A stretch of DNA of 64,000 nt. It comes from Haliclystus octoradiatus. Taxonomy: Eukaryota > Cnidaria > Staurozoa > Stauromedusae > Haliclystidae. Below are positions 1-12,100 of the stretch, one piece after another. The position numbers and the translations under genes were made by a program. How positions within the stretch are numbered: position 1 is the first letter of the stretch; each line of letters opens with the position of its first letter. Under the pieces are notes generated by a model. That model saw only the letters and a list, made by a program, of their open reading frames with translations, did no database searches and was not told the origin of the DNA. The stretch spans positions 9,980,989-10,044,988 of the forward strand of contig OU744451.1 in NCBI GenBank assembly GCA_916610825.1, in the 5' to 3' direction.

Positions 1-495
1 TCCATAGCCGGAATTATAACTGTATGGAATCATCTGTCTTAGCATGAATTATCTGTTGTATGTTTTTGACATAATATCTAAAAGTTTCCTCTGGTAACCA
101 AGGCTCTAAAGTCTTGTTGCTAAACGACATGATTTCGTGGCTACTTCTCCTATAAAGAATATCCTTATAATTACACTATACTTGGTAGTCCTCCTGAGCA
201 GCTCAATCTATCCTGGCAAGCATTACTTAACTCAATCCTTTGTATTTTAACTGCTAGACGGTATTTTGTAAATTTGTGTTAAACTGTTAAACAAACAGTT
301 TTTCTTTCCTTTAACATTCTTAATTTGTTTAACTTGATTTAACTTCTGTCTTCCACATGATTCAAGTACTAAAAATTCCTTTAACCAGTATATGCCCGCA
401 GCAGTACTTTTATACAATATGTTGATCCTTCATTGGCATTGTTCGTATTTAGTACAATATGCTGTAATCATTCTTTCTTTCTTTGTGTTTTGTAG
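1..495. other. Intron sequence upstream of the DHHC exon
   Basis: AT-rich sequence with no cysteine-rich (CRD) coding signal on the + strand, so the preceding exons of the palmitoyltransferase gene lie outside the window. It ends in a run of TTTC and TTTG forming the acceptor tract of the exon at 496. No other feature seen. Confidence 0.6.
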
Positions 496-521
496 AACGC
501 TTTGATCATCATTGCCCTTGG
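496..521 (+). CDS. ZDHHC14: 26-nt exon carrying the DHHC catalytic motif
   Basis: A pyrimidine-rich tract ends in TTTTGTAG directly before 496, and the exon is followed by the donor GGTGAGT at 522. The exon completes a Glu codon split by the upstream intron and then encodes RFDHHCPW. Its length is not a multiple of three, so skipping it would both remove the active site and shift the frame. The next coding base is at 4540, over 4 kb away. Confidence 0.9.
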
Positions 522-3500
522 GTGAGTACATTAATCTATACCTATAAATGTCAAAGTCTGTGTATATGAATGTTTGTATGTAGCTCAACAGCTTTGAAAA
601 ACATATCTTTACAATCAGTATCATCCAAATATTGTTATTACGGCTGTCGGTATGTCAATTTTGCTTTCTGTTTTTCGCATCGAAAGAAAATATTCCTTTT
701 TCCTATGGTTTAGCTTTGCATTGCGACAACAAATCAATTTTGGCTTCTCAACTTTCACACACTTGATTAAACTATTGATAAATATTTTGTAGCTTTTACT
801 TTTGAAATTAAATTTCACGGGTGTCGCACCATTCAAAAACACATCAACAAAATTGAAACATTTACTGTTCACCTATGTTATTTCTTGGATTTATTGACTG
901 TTTGTTTCTGTTAGTTTTGCCCTCTAGTGCTTGGTATTCTGTTTTGAATAGCTAACAATACACTTTCTCAACCATCTATAATGACTGTACCATGAAACAA
1001 ACCAGCCCAAATTAGCCCCAAAAACGCAGGGGACTCACTGCTAATATTTTAATATAGTCTAGTCAATCTGTGGTTTAACCTAAAAAAAGTTCAACACAAG
1101 CTTTTGCAGTTTCAATGAATAGGTAATATAGGTAATAGCCTCTGTAATAACATACTAAAAATAGAGAAAAATCCCAGCCGGCAAAATAGCTAAATTTGAG
1201 GATTAAAGATTCAGGCTGCTTGAAAGCGAGGCTTGGACAAATATCACACATTGATCTTATTTTCATTTAATGATATCAAAAACAATAAGAAATCATTATG
1301 GTATCGATTAACAAAATATTTTGAAAAAAATTTGGTCTGTATAGACAGTATAGTAATTGCACAGAAGCGAGGCTATTTATTTAAAACATAATCATTTATA
1401 TATGAATTATCAAATAAACAATAAAAATATTGTGAAATTGCATGTATCTCAGCCGAGCTATATCCATGGGTAGAAACATTCAACACCGCAACAGAAATAA
1501 CCTAAACAAATATAAGAAAACAAAATAAACAATAATAAATAATACCAAGATATTATAATAGAACCAAGATAGTCTAACTCAGATTTGTGTTTTTGAGAGT
1601 TTTAAACAGGCCATAATATTATCTTACCTTTGTGAAAATCAACCAAATAAATTGTATTTAACATCCTCAAGCATTGAATAATTCAAATTTAAAAACGATG
1701 TCTTTGTCCGACATCAATAACATCCTCAAAAGTCTATCTTTGTTGACCAAATATCGATCATTTCCAAACATTTTGATCTGTTTTGCCACGGCAAAATCAC
1801 TGAGAATTGGCCACAAAAGCTATTTTAAGATCATCTCGTTTCGATGCAAAAAATTACCGGGGCTCAGATTATCAAACCAGCAAACTTTCTTTCTTGTGAA
1901 AAGTAAAACATTTTTTCGCGCGGTTCAGATGGAATCATGAAACCCGGTTCTGTTTGATTTTTTGCCACGCACGACATTTCAAACGTATTGAATATCAGCA
2001 ATGTTTAATAAATGTTTTACTTTTCACAAGAAAGTAAGTTTGCTTGTTTGATAATCTGAGCCCCGGTAATTTTTTCGCATCGAAACGAGATGATCTTAAA
2101 ATAGCTTATGTGGCCAATTCTCAGTGATTTTGCCGTGGCAAAACAGATCAAAATGTTTGGAAATGATCGATATTTGGTCAACAAAGATAGACTTTTGAGG
2201 ATGTTATTGATGTCGAACAAAGACATCGTTTTTAAATTTGAATTATTCAATGCTTGAGGATGTTAAATACAATTTATTTGGTTGATTTTCACAAAGGTAA
2301 GATAATATTATGGCCTGTTTAAAACTCTCAAAAACACAAATCTGAGTTGGACTATCTTGGTTCTATTATAATATCTTGATAATACTGGTAGCAAAGCTAC
2401 AAATGATGGGCATTACCTATATTACTATTGGAAATGTATTTGATAAGCAACGAACTGATGGTGAAATATTATATGTAGTACCAATGTCACCTGCTAGTTA
2501 CTACCCCTGCAAAAAACAGTTCAGGAATTCATGAATAGTTCATGAACATTAAATGGCTCCATTTTTCATGAACTGTTCATTAACTCCTGAATTGTTTTTT
2601 GTAAGGTTATGTCTCTCAATAACTCAGAAATAAGAGAATCATTGTGATACAAAATACAACAGAATGAGGGAGTCTATATTAGTCTAAGGGTCTAAATTCT
2701 ATATTAAAATAAAACGTATCGTATCATATTGGGGTACCTTTTGTCATGACATCACCACATCTATCAACTAATTCTCTAGTAAAACTGTTTGCGCATAGCC
2801 CATGACATTTGGAACATGAACTATTGAAGAAAAAGAAACTTTTGCAAAGCGTAAAAGAAAGTGTTACTTAAATACTATTTATATTAGAACATTAGGCTCC
2901 GGCAGTTGATATTTTTGGTTCTGAAAACAGGAAAATTGGATATAAGTTATTAAACTTGTTGATACAATGATAGCACAGTAGAATTAGTAAATCAGTGTCA
3001 TCACCCACAAGAACATTATTAGAGTAGATTGAGCAGTATATACCTGTACTAACAACCCCTGCATGAATTAGCAAATCTGATTCAGTATGAAAATACATGA
3101 ATGTAGCCCATGTAAAGAATATCTTTGTCATGTGCGTCATTATTTAGAGTGGATGCATAGCCGTTGAACACTACCCTGGCAGTCCCATAGCATAGCAGTC
3201 CCAACTGTATGCTCCCTAAAGTCATACTTCCAATTACATAAAGGATCACTAAGTGATAAATCATGTGTATCTGTATGACATGAATGATGAATAAACAACC
3301 AGAAAATATCCACAAAGTCAAATTTAACTGAATTAGGCCAATGCCTATTATCTAGGCTAGTAATCAATCCCTTTTCCTACAAAATTTGGCAATAAGGAAA
3401 CCGAAAAGCATCTAATTAGAGATTGAGAATTGAAATCCATTGGTCTTATGAAAATTATTAATCGACCATCATTGATATGTCATCATATGTGAAATGTGTG

Positions 3501-6500
3501 GGCTACTTCAAAAATATTGTAGGCTAATTCGTGCCTCCTATGTTTACATTGTTACCAGAGCGCAAGTATGAAGACATTAGTAATAAATACCAACTTTCCA
3601 TCTCTATAATAGAGTTTTTCCTTGTAGTTTCATATCATCTATCGATATATAACTGCTTCTATAAACGACTACTGAGCTGATTGCGGTAAAATTTAAAGTT
3701 ACACCTCTGAGTGCCCTGTGATCCCCTATCATCTCACCGCAAAAGTTCAACATCAAACTGGATTCAGTCGAGCATATCCGTCAAATACATTTACAAAAAC
3801 ATCCTATTTTTGTGATCAAATTTTAGGTATTTCGCGGCGTACGGTTTTTCTCTACTTTCAGTACATGATAGATACATGGTTTGTCTACTGATTGGTAAAA
3901 AGATTTCTTGTGTTGCAATTTTTTTTAAGTTACACCCTTTTTTGCCACAGATTGACTAGACTAATAATAATGTAAATTCTAGATTATTTAGATCTCATCT
4001 CAATCCCTGATTCAACTGTGTATCATCTCACACACCTCTAATACATGCTGATTTGATTGATGTAAAGTAGCCATTCACATGACATGACATTTCACTGTGA
4101 CCTATTGGTTAAATATTGAGTGGCAGTCTGATGTATGCATTCCATAAATCTATTCAATATATCGTTTGTCATCATACATCATATGCATGCATTGAATAGT
4201 GAGCATTATGCCATTCATCTGTCTTTCTATAGTAATACCATTAAAAAAATTGCATTATAATTGAGTTTAGTATATTCCGAATACTCAAAATATGAATACG
4301 CTAATAATATGCTAATGTGTGATTTGTCAATGTAAGACAAAGGGGAGAAATGCTGTCTTAAAATAAAATCTCAAAATATATTAATGGGGATTTATAATCT
4401 GCCATTCCCCAGAAAACAGTGTTAAAGTTTATACACAGCATCATCTCTTTTCACAATCCTCAATCAATTTGTTTTGAAAAAATGTGGTCATAACATCTTT
4501 TGAATGTTCAACTTATTGATTTTCTGTCGTTTTCCGCAGGTTGGCAATTGTGTCGGCAAAAGAAATTATCGATATTTTTATATGTTCCTGGTGTCATTGT
4601 CATTTTTATGTGTTTATATATTTGCCTGTGTTGTGGCTCACCTTGTTTTTTGTAAGTTTTTTAAGCAATTATTGAACTTGACATTTCGCATGAACCACAA
4701 CCTTTATATCTGATAAATTCTCAACGCTATGCAAAATTTTTATTTTGATATAACAGAACTTATTTCTACTTTTCAATTTTTTTTCCTAATCAAACTAATC
4801 ATCAATAAATAGTAAAATTTCTTTCCTGATCTCGAGATCATTTTCAGTATTAATGCCCAATGAAAAGTTGTGTGAAATAAATGTCCCCTTATGATGCTAT
4901 TATGCTTTACAATGTTACTTTTTCATAAATTGTCAGTATTCTATTAGCTAATCAGAATCCAGTTGCCACTACTAATTAATGATGATAATAGTAGTAATAC
5001 TGTAATGCTATTTGATTTTCTTTCTGTTATTAACAGAGAAAATTACACTCGGTGTAGCCTACATCTAGATTGAATACAAACTTGCTGATTGAGATTGATT
5101 GTGTTTATTGACAAAGAACTGAGAATTTAGAGCTACGCTGGAAACTTATTGAAATCTCAAATTATTTTCTCAAGATTATAATTGTTTGTTTTTGTTGTAG
5201 TGAGTCAAGACAAGGAATCATTTCTTGATGCGTTGAAACATCGTCCTGCAAGATATCCTTTTCACTTGTTTATTTATTATTTAACTGTTAGGCCTACTAA
5301 TACATATACTTAGTTTAACATTTTCTGCAATTTGCTTTAATAAGCTAAAAAATTGAAGCTCTGCCAATATTTCTGTGAGCAAACTTTGCAATCAATTAGC
5401 ATATTACCGGTAGTCTTGGTTAATATTAATTTCAGTAAGTTTCATGAAAACATATCAATCATCTACAAAAGAACATCACTTATCTCATCTGTTGTTTTAA
5501 CACATATGGGATAATTCTGTATTACCGATGTATGATGGATTCTGTATCAGAGTTCAAGTATTATGGATGTTCCGTTGTTCCTCCATCTTTCGCAGTTTTG
5601 TAAAGTTGTCATTGAAATGATTAGCACCTTGATAGATAATCCAATTAAAATTAAAACCTGCAATTTGGGGTCTATTCTAGCACTTGATCTAGTGCGATGG
5701 AGGCAATCCAAAGATATTTTAAAGGAGAAACATTGACCGGCCGTCACTCTAGCTAAATTTGAATTAGGCTTAGCGTAAATTCAACGATAAATGTCGGTCA
5801 TAGCTTCAAATTTCAAGTCTCAGCATGGTTTCAGACACAGAATGACAGAAACAATGCAAACGACAAACAAGCACGCGACTCTAGGCGCGTAGAGCTCACC
5901 GGTCAATTTTGCCCCTTTAAGAGGCAACATTGGCTGCGGTGCTACAAGGTTAAGTTTGAAACAGGCTTAATGAATTTCAACAATCTTGGCTTAAAATTCC
6001 AAGTCTCTGAAACAGAAGCAATACGAACAACAACTGCAATGTAAACGCAAACATGATTTGAGCGTGTAGCAACCACCAGTCATATTTACCCCCTTTTATA
6101 GCTTCATATCTTGTACTCCTCTACTTGTACCCTATTAATTTAAATAATGATGCCTTGTGTTTTGCCTTGACTTCAATGCACTGCTTTAATTGCAATTATT
6201 TGCTTCTTCTCTGTCTGGTCAGTCGTTGGTTTGGCTGGTTTTCATACTTACTTGGTAACATCAAACCTCACAACAAATGAAGATGTAAGTTACTGAATCG
6301 ATTACTCAGCCCATGCGTTAATAAAGAGCTAGGGAAGGCATTCTAAGTAAACAGGCAGTGTTACTTATCCTGGTTTGAATATAATATAAACTTCAAGCAT
6401 TTTATAACTACATCTTCAAATTTCCAGGTAGACTTAATCATTTCCAATTTAATTTCAATATTTTTCAGTTTAATTGAAATCTAAAATTGACAATAAATAC

Positions 6501-8488
6501 CCTTGATTTTCAATATTCTTAATTGTCTTTGAGTAGCTCAATAGAGAATTATTATAGATTGAAAATTGATGTGACAATTCCAGAAGATACCTATCAAATA
6601 ATTTTAATTAGTAAAAACAATACATTCTTTTCAATCTCAATTCATCGTTGGATGTGCATAGAGCCGGCATAAAGCAATTTTATCTCATGACTAGATTTAC
6701 CCTACCGTATTGATTAATGATTATTTACTTTAGATCAAAGGAACGTGGGCTGCAAAACGTGGTGAAAAAGCTGAGAATCCATATAGTGCTGGATCACTTT
6801 CTAGCAATTGTTTAGAAGTTATTTGTGGACCAGCTCATCCAAGGTTAGTATTAATATGTTACAACACCCAAATGCAATTGAAATCTGCTGTTGAAGCCTG
6901 TAAACCTAATCTCAAGGGACCTGTGTGAGAGAATTCCAACTGACTTATTACAAGGATTTAGACCAACAAGGTATCTGACCAATGTATATGACCTTTCTCA
7001 TGTTGTAGCTTGCCAGGCATTGCACCTGAAGTCCTGCTAACTAATTGTAGAGATGGTGACAACCTCAGTGCATATCAAATGCACTGTCCTGATTGAATAA
7101 CAACGTGATTGATAAATCAATTGATATTTTAAAATTGTCTCAATATCTTGTCTAAAATGCTGTGAAACTATAATTGGGGCTAGACATGTGCCACATGCCC
7201 CTGTACTTCACTTTACCAACAGCTGTTTTGTATAGGGGACATGTAATTTTTTAATGAATGAACTGATGCACTCATTACAAAAATTCAGAATGACCAATCA
7301 CAGCTTAGCATTTAAGACCTATGGTGGTGATTGGTCCATTTACTAGCTTATCATTTTTTTGTGATGTGTTTGTGAATCGAAAAGGTGTCAAATATATTTC
7401 TCACATCGTTCCACATGTAAATTACACACACGTGTCTGAAGTGGTCTATTGTATTCTGATTAGCTAACACATCGCTCACTTGATTCGCTGGAATTTTACA
7501 AAGCCCAGATGTAAAGTAGCGGAATAGTGGGCCTTGTGGAACTAGACCAAATTGTGGCTTGCCACCATTTTGAAATAAGTTGTAATTTTTGGGTCTATAC
7601 CGTTGGGTCTATAAGCTAAAATTAATGTTTCCTATGGATTGCAATGGATTGATATGACATAGCTAGATATTATGTGGTATCACGCAGCCACACATACAAG
7701 TTATGGATCCATAATAACTATTTGAAAGGTGTTTATCAATATATAAACTTTTATTATGAACAGTTTGATTCGTCGACGGGATCTGGTTGTTAGTGACCCA
7801 GTTGAAATAGGTGACAGCTATGGCTCTGTCCGTAATACACCACAGGTAAGATATGATATAATTAAATTTGTGAATGCAATCCTATCAGTCTAATTTCTGA
7901 GATTTGTGACAACAGTGACATAGTATATAGCATATGAAAATAAGCTGCATGAGTTGTGGTTACTAGTGGAGTTGTCTAATTTCCAAGTCTTGACTGGCAA
8001 TTGCCTAACAAATGTGTGCCTGATAAACGTTATTAAAATGGCATTGTTTTACCAAGGTAAATATAAGTACACAGCATCTATGACACTGCATTGGCACAAT
8101 ATTTCGTTTAATCAGCTGAAAACCTGTCTCATTGTCTGAAAAAAAACTTTCAACTTCACAATGAAACTTTTTTTTTACCATGATGATTATTGTTTTGGAA
8201 GTTGCCTATCAACTTTTATTTTTGAAACCAAATTGATCCAAATTGCCTGCAAAAATCTATATCAGTCATTGTCAAGCAATGTTATACAGTTAGCAACCTT
8301 CCCTAATTATATGCATTTCAAAATTTCAGGCTGCGTCTCCTACTAGCTCAACACCTGGTGTTACTTCTAATTATGGAGGACGGTGTGCTAGTGCACCTAT
8401 TACAGCAGAGCCAAGGGAAAAGCAACCAAATGAAGATGCTTTTAAAGCTGATAGTGAGAAAGGACTTGTGAAACTGAGTAGTGTATAA
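496..8488 (+). CDS. ZDHHC14: Palmitoyltransferase of the ZDHHC14/18 type, 5' end outside the window
   Basis: Exons 496-521, 4540-4651, 5201-5252, 6182-6284, 6734-6843, 7764-7845 and 8330-8488 join in phase into a 213-aa C-terminal portion ending at TAA 8486-8488. Seen in order: RFDHHCPW (catalytic DHHC), [14 protein letters not shown], two hydrophobic membrane spans around a short loop with [29 protein letters not shown], the conserved TTNED-IKG motif (the DPG/TTxE-type region of the family), then a Ser/Pro-rich tail ending GLVKLSSV. The loop, TTNED-IKG and LSSV end match what I know of vertebrate ZDHHC14/18. Family role: an integral membrane S-acyltransferase of the Golgi and endomembranes that moves palmitate to cysteines through an acyl-DHHC intermediate. 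The first membrane spans and most of the cysteine-rich domain must lie upstream. ZDHHC14 versus ZDHHC18 is not separable here. Confidence 0.93.
1546..2378. mobile_element. 833-bp fold-back element with 368-bp inverted arms
   Basis: Arms 1546-1913 and 2011-2378 are near-identical inverted copies with only a few mismatches, separated by a spacer of about 97 bp. The element begins CAAGATATTATAATAGAACC and ends with its inverse. It is flanked by the direct repeat ATAATAC (1539-1545 and 2379-2385), a likely 7-bp target duplication. Both arms contain the same short chance reading frame in opposite directions (88 and 77 codons). No transposase is present, so it is non-autonomous. It lies inside intron sequence of the palmitoyltransferase gene. 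Confidence 0.85.
2504..2606. repeat. GTTCATGAAC-family inverted-repeat element, copy 1
   Basis: Begins CCCCTGCAAAAAACAGTTCAG and ends with the inverse of a close variant (CTGAATTGTTTTTTGTAAGG). The interior carries TTCATGAACTGTTCAT-type palindromic units. The same termini and unit recur at 11237-11408, 13086-13204, 24358-24590, 50486-50709, 60377-60545, 62429-62632 and 63951 to the window end. Confidence 0.75.
5253..6181 (+). other. U12-type AT-AC intron in the palmitoyltransferase gene
   Basis: The reading frame can only be continued here by an intron that begins ATATCCTTTT at 5253 and ends CAATGCAC at 6181. The start matches the minor-spliceosome 5' splice-site consensus (ATATCCTTT) exactly. 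A near-perfect U12 branch motif, GCCTTGAC (6164-6171), places the branch adenine about 11 nt before the terminal AC, the usual spacing. Joining AG (5251-5252) to T (6182) gives PAS followed by a membrane span, which fits the family. No GT-AG alternative preserves the frame and the conserved sequence. Confidence 0.92.
5719..5920. mobile_element. 202-bp MITE with TTAAAGG termini, copy 1
   Basis: The left end TTAAAGGAGAAACATTGACC and the inverse of the right end (TTAAAGGGGCAAAATTGACC) are matching terminal inverted repeats of about 22 bp. A second copy with the same termini lies at 9456-9664. No coding capacity. A related end (CAGTCATATTTACCCCCTTT) occurs near 6080-6104. Confidence 0.7.
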
Positions 8489-9079
8489 CATTTTTAAAGA
8501 AGACTCATTTCTAAAATAATTTTCTGTGGTGATCTATAGAACGCTACTTAAATATAGTATAAGAGCTGATGGCTCTTATGTTGCAAAGCATGCTGGTTAT
8601 ACATGCTTGGGATCTCTGTGACATCTTTGAAGATAGATTGTTTCTGTCACAATGGCACCAAATGGGTACAATAACATGTAGATTGAAATATTTAGTGTAA
8701 CATAGACATTTCTGAACTTGATTGTAATGTAAAACAATATACACATTGTGTCTTTAATATTAAATAGTTACTACTGCACAAACCCAACTCTGGTACTGGA
8801 ATAGTATATCCTTAATAACCCTTTGTATGATTTAATTTAAAATGCACATTTGAAAAACTCAAAGACATATCTTATTTCTTTGAAAAGTCTGAATACAATT
8901 CTTACTACGGATTTATTTTTGAAAATACATTCAAAATATCCACAATCTCATGTTTGTTTTTTATTATGATTATCCTTAACAATGTATATTTAACCATGTC
9001 TAGTATAAATAATTAGGATTTAAAAGTTAATTGTTCATAGCTATCATTCTTCAGAATTCTCTTGAAGTGATTTTTTACG
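8489..9079. other. Shared 3' region between two convergent genes
   Basis: The 591 bp separate the stop codon of the palmitoyltransferase gene (+) from that of the ornithine carbamoyltransferase gene (-). A + strand ATTAAA lies at 8759-8764. A - strand AATAAA lies at 8960-8965, about 115 nt past the carbamoyltransferase stop. These are the likely polyadenylation signals. No reading frame of note. The two 3' UTRs may overlap if a more distal + strand signal (AATAAA at 9127-9132) is used. Confidence 0.6.
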
Positions 9080-9121
9080 TTATATTTTATCTTGACCAAC
9101 CATATGTGACAGAAGAACAGC
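9080..9121 (-). CDS. OTC: Probable OTC exon 11 (C-terminal 13 residues)
   Basis: Exon 10 ends NRKWTVM directly at a GTATGT donor, where vertebrate OTC continues AVM and about 16 more residues. On the - strand a pyrimidine-rich acceptor ending TTATTCTTAG precedes GCTGTTCTTCTG, encoding [13 protein letters not shown] and then TAA, in the required phase 0. The AV start and length fit, but the remainder is not conserved. The alternative is read-through past the donor, which would add a few residues (VCFLIFAD). Confidence 0.6.
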   Translation of the reverse strand, partial: AVLLSHMVGQDKI

Positions 9122-12100
9122 CTAAGAATAAACATGGAAAAATAATTATAAATAATTGTAATTTTATTTTACTACGCAGTAAAACGTATCTTACACTTTG
9201 AATAAGAAACGCTTTAGTTTGCATGCAGTCTAAAGCTCTTGTATCACTATTCGATTTCGATAGAAGAGGCGCTTTCCCCTCAGAGCGAGATAGTGAATGA
9301 ATTAAATTGATATAAAATTTTAATGGGGAACCACCAGTTCCATGCACATTCTATGAACAATAGACATCACTGTGAAGTGTGAAATCCTATTCAGAAGGAA
9401 ATGTCAAACTTTCTCAAATTACAAATTTATTCTTCAATAATACAGTCTAACCCGTTTAAAGGAGCAGAAATGACTGGCAGACGCTACACACTTGGGATCA
9501 TGTGCATGCTTATTGTTTATAACACAATGTTCATTGTTGACATGAATTTTATTACAAATTAGACCTGTGTATAACAATTGCTTCAAAGCGAGACGTTTGA
9601 ATTACGCTTAGCATAAATTCAACTTGTGCTCGCAGCGGGTCAGCGGTCAATTTTGCCCCTTTAAGTGCAATTCAGATAAGTGAAATTCCCTCTCATCTGA
9701 GACCATACTCTGAAACCCTAATATACAACACTCTCGTCAAATTCTTCATAAACAATTTCGTATAGGCGTAAATTTGAATAAATGCAACAGAAATCGTTGG
9801 CAATTTTTATTTGCACTTAATCGGGTTACACTGTAATGTGTTCTTCAATGCTGGACAAAATTGTGTTGTTTCGTCGAGTTTGGAGTGAGTGAGTGAATGG
9901 GTGGGCAGATGTATTGGGCCTGATTTGTGTTTACAGTTTTACACAGCCATTAACTTTTCTCTTGAGATGATATGGTGCCTATGGCGTTTGTGTGAAAGTT
10001 GACATGCTGTATTAATTGTTTAAAACTTTTACAAAGAGATGGGTGAATTGTCCCTGAGCATTTACATTGCTGATATGTCATTTACTTTTGATTGAAAAAT
10101 GTTATTTTACTTTATTTTAAGCAATCACTAACTGACAAACCTCTGTCAAAAAGCAGTTTGATCGGAATATTTCGAATCACACACATAGATGAAAGACATA
10201 AGTTTGGGCAGCTTTCAGTAAGACAAAATACCATCAAATGTCACTGTTCATTGTTTAATCAGCAAAGATAAGAAAACATACCATTACTGTCCATTTCCTA
10301 TTCTCCGCTTCTTGCCAAATAAGAGAGCGGTTTGAGTAGAACACTTCGTCGTCAACTTCTTCTGGGTGACGTGGAAGACAATGAAGGAAACACCAATCGT
10401 CATCAGCTAATGCAGTGAGCTGAAAATGACAACCATTATTTCATTGGTACCGTATGAGTATGCCAGTATCTTATTTCAGATACAGTAAAACCTGTCTATT
10501 AAGACCACCCACCTGTCTATAGTGGTCATTTCATAATGTTACAAATGCCAATGGATTTGACCTCTATAGAAAGATCACCTTCATTCAGTGGTCAATTATT
10601 CAATATTATCTATTCTCCTAACTGGCTGTTAGTCAAACTCACTACAGTCAAACTCAGTTGGTAACCCCATAAAGGTTTGGTTCTAACTTTCATTATCCAT
10701 ACAAACTCTCATATCCCTACCTCGCTTAATATCATACCTCGCTAAATGTCCCACTTTCCATGCAGATATTAAGCAAGTTTGACTGTATAATCATTATTAC
10801 TGTTACTATTACTTATCGATTGGACACACATCTTACCCTTATTATCTATTGTTGAAAATATTAATTTCGGCGGATTATTCAACAGCTCAGAGTCTAATGG
10901 CTAGGTATGACAACTTTTGTAGATCAAAGGTGAAAAATTGGTGCATATTGGAATTTCAGCTAATCATTAAATTTTCTCAACACAAATCATATTATCTATT
11001 TCATATAACCTTACTTCCATGAAAAATTTGGTAAATAATCTTTTTGTGAACAGAAAAATTGTGAATTATCGGATTGATATTAGCTAAATCCATGCATTTG
11101 ATGCATCCGGATTTTCTGATCATGCTGCACATACTTGCTATGTTCCAGTATATTCCATGTTCAAAATTCTGTATTGACTCAAGAACTTATCACGATAAAT
11201 AGAACATCCATTGAACTATTTATGGGACAGGCTTCTACGAAAAAAAGTTCAAGAACTGTTCATGAACCTTTATGAAATTTCACATTCATGAACCAGTTCA
11301 TGAATTGGTTCGTGAAGTGTTCATGAACTCTACTGGACTGTTCATGAACTGTTCATAACCCACAAAATATGTTCGTTAACTGTTCATGAACTCATGGATT
11401 TTTTTCACATTGGTACTTCTAGACACCCCTTACTCTATGCATGTATTCGTACAGAATTACTCTATGCAAATGCATGCATACAGAATGGAGTGGTTCTGAT
11501 TGACAGGGATATAAATTAATTATATAAATATGCAACCTCGAAATAGTATATCACACCTTTGATGTCACTTTATATCCTTCGAAACTCTTTAATCTTTCCG
11601 CTGCTTCATCTTCTTGACCCATGCTTGTCCACGTATCAGTAACTATGATATTTGATTTTATACATGCTTCGCGTGGACTATGCGTAAACTCAATTGTGGT
11701 GTTGTTCTACGAACAAAAAAAGCATCATAAATCAGAATAATTAGTAATCTGTCTTTGCAAGACTATATATTAAATATGTTCGGCATCTTTTCAAAATCTC
11801 CAAACATTTAGGATAGGAAAAAGATAACAGGTTAGGAAATCAGAATTGGTAAATTTACAATTCAACTTACCTCTGCTGCAAATTGTTTAGCAGCGTATGC
11901 AACGTCAGAATTTGGTTCATAGCCCTGGAATAAAAACATGATCAGATATTACAATGAGATTTGATTACTGTATCTTCTTGTGTTACAGACCTACAGTACA
12001 GTATTACTATTATGGTCTATGGATTTCGACTACTGACCTTTGGAGTAGAAATCTTCAAGTTCACACCTAATTTAGGACCAGCCATCATAAGAGTGTGTAT

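Larger units (their letters stand above)
1057..3962. mobile_element. Possible 2.9-kb inverted-repeat element in the palmitoyltransferase intron
   Basis: The 18-mer AGTCTAGTCAATCTGTGG at 1057-1074 recurs inverted at 3945-3962, with further partial similarity inward (a TTAAC..TAAAAAA stretch on both sides). The span holds the fold-back element 1546-2378 and a GTTCATGAAC-family copy at 2504-2606, both of which would then be nested. There is no transposase reading frame and no clear target duplication, so it could also be two solo termini. Confidence 0.4.

Noticed and set aside
1674-2250. Two near-identical open frames of 88 and 77 codons in opposite orientation
   Set aside because: They come from the inverted arms of a fold-back element; no known protein motif and no splice context.
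9680-9740. Candidate OTC terminal exon beginning SMVSDEREF
   Set aside because: It runs into the TTAAAGG MITE, does not start AV, and has a weaker acceptor than the 9121 candidate.
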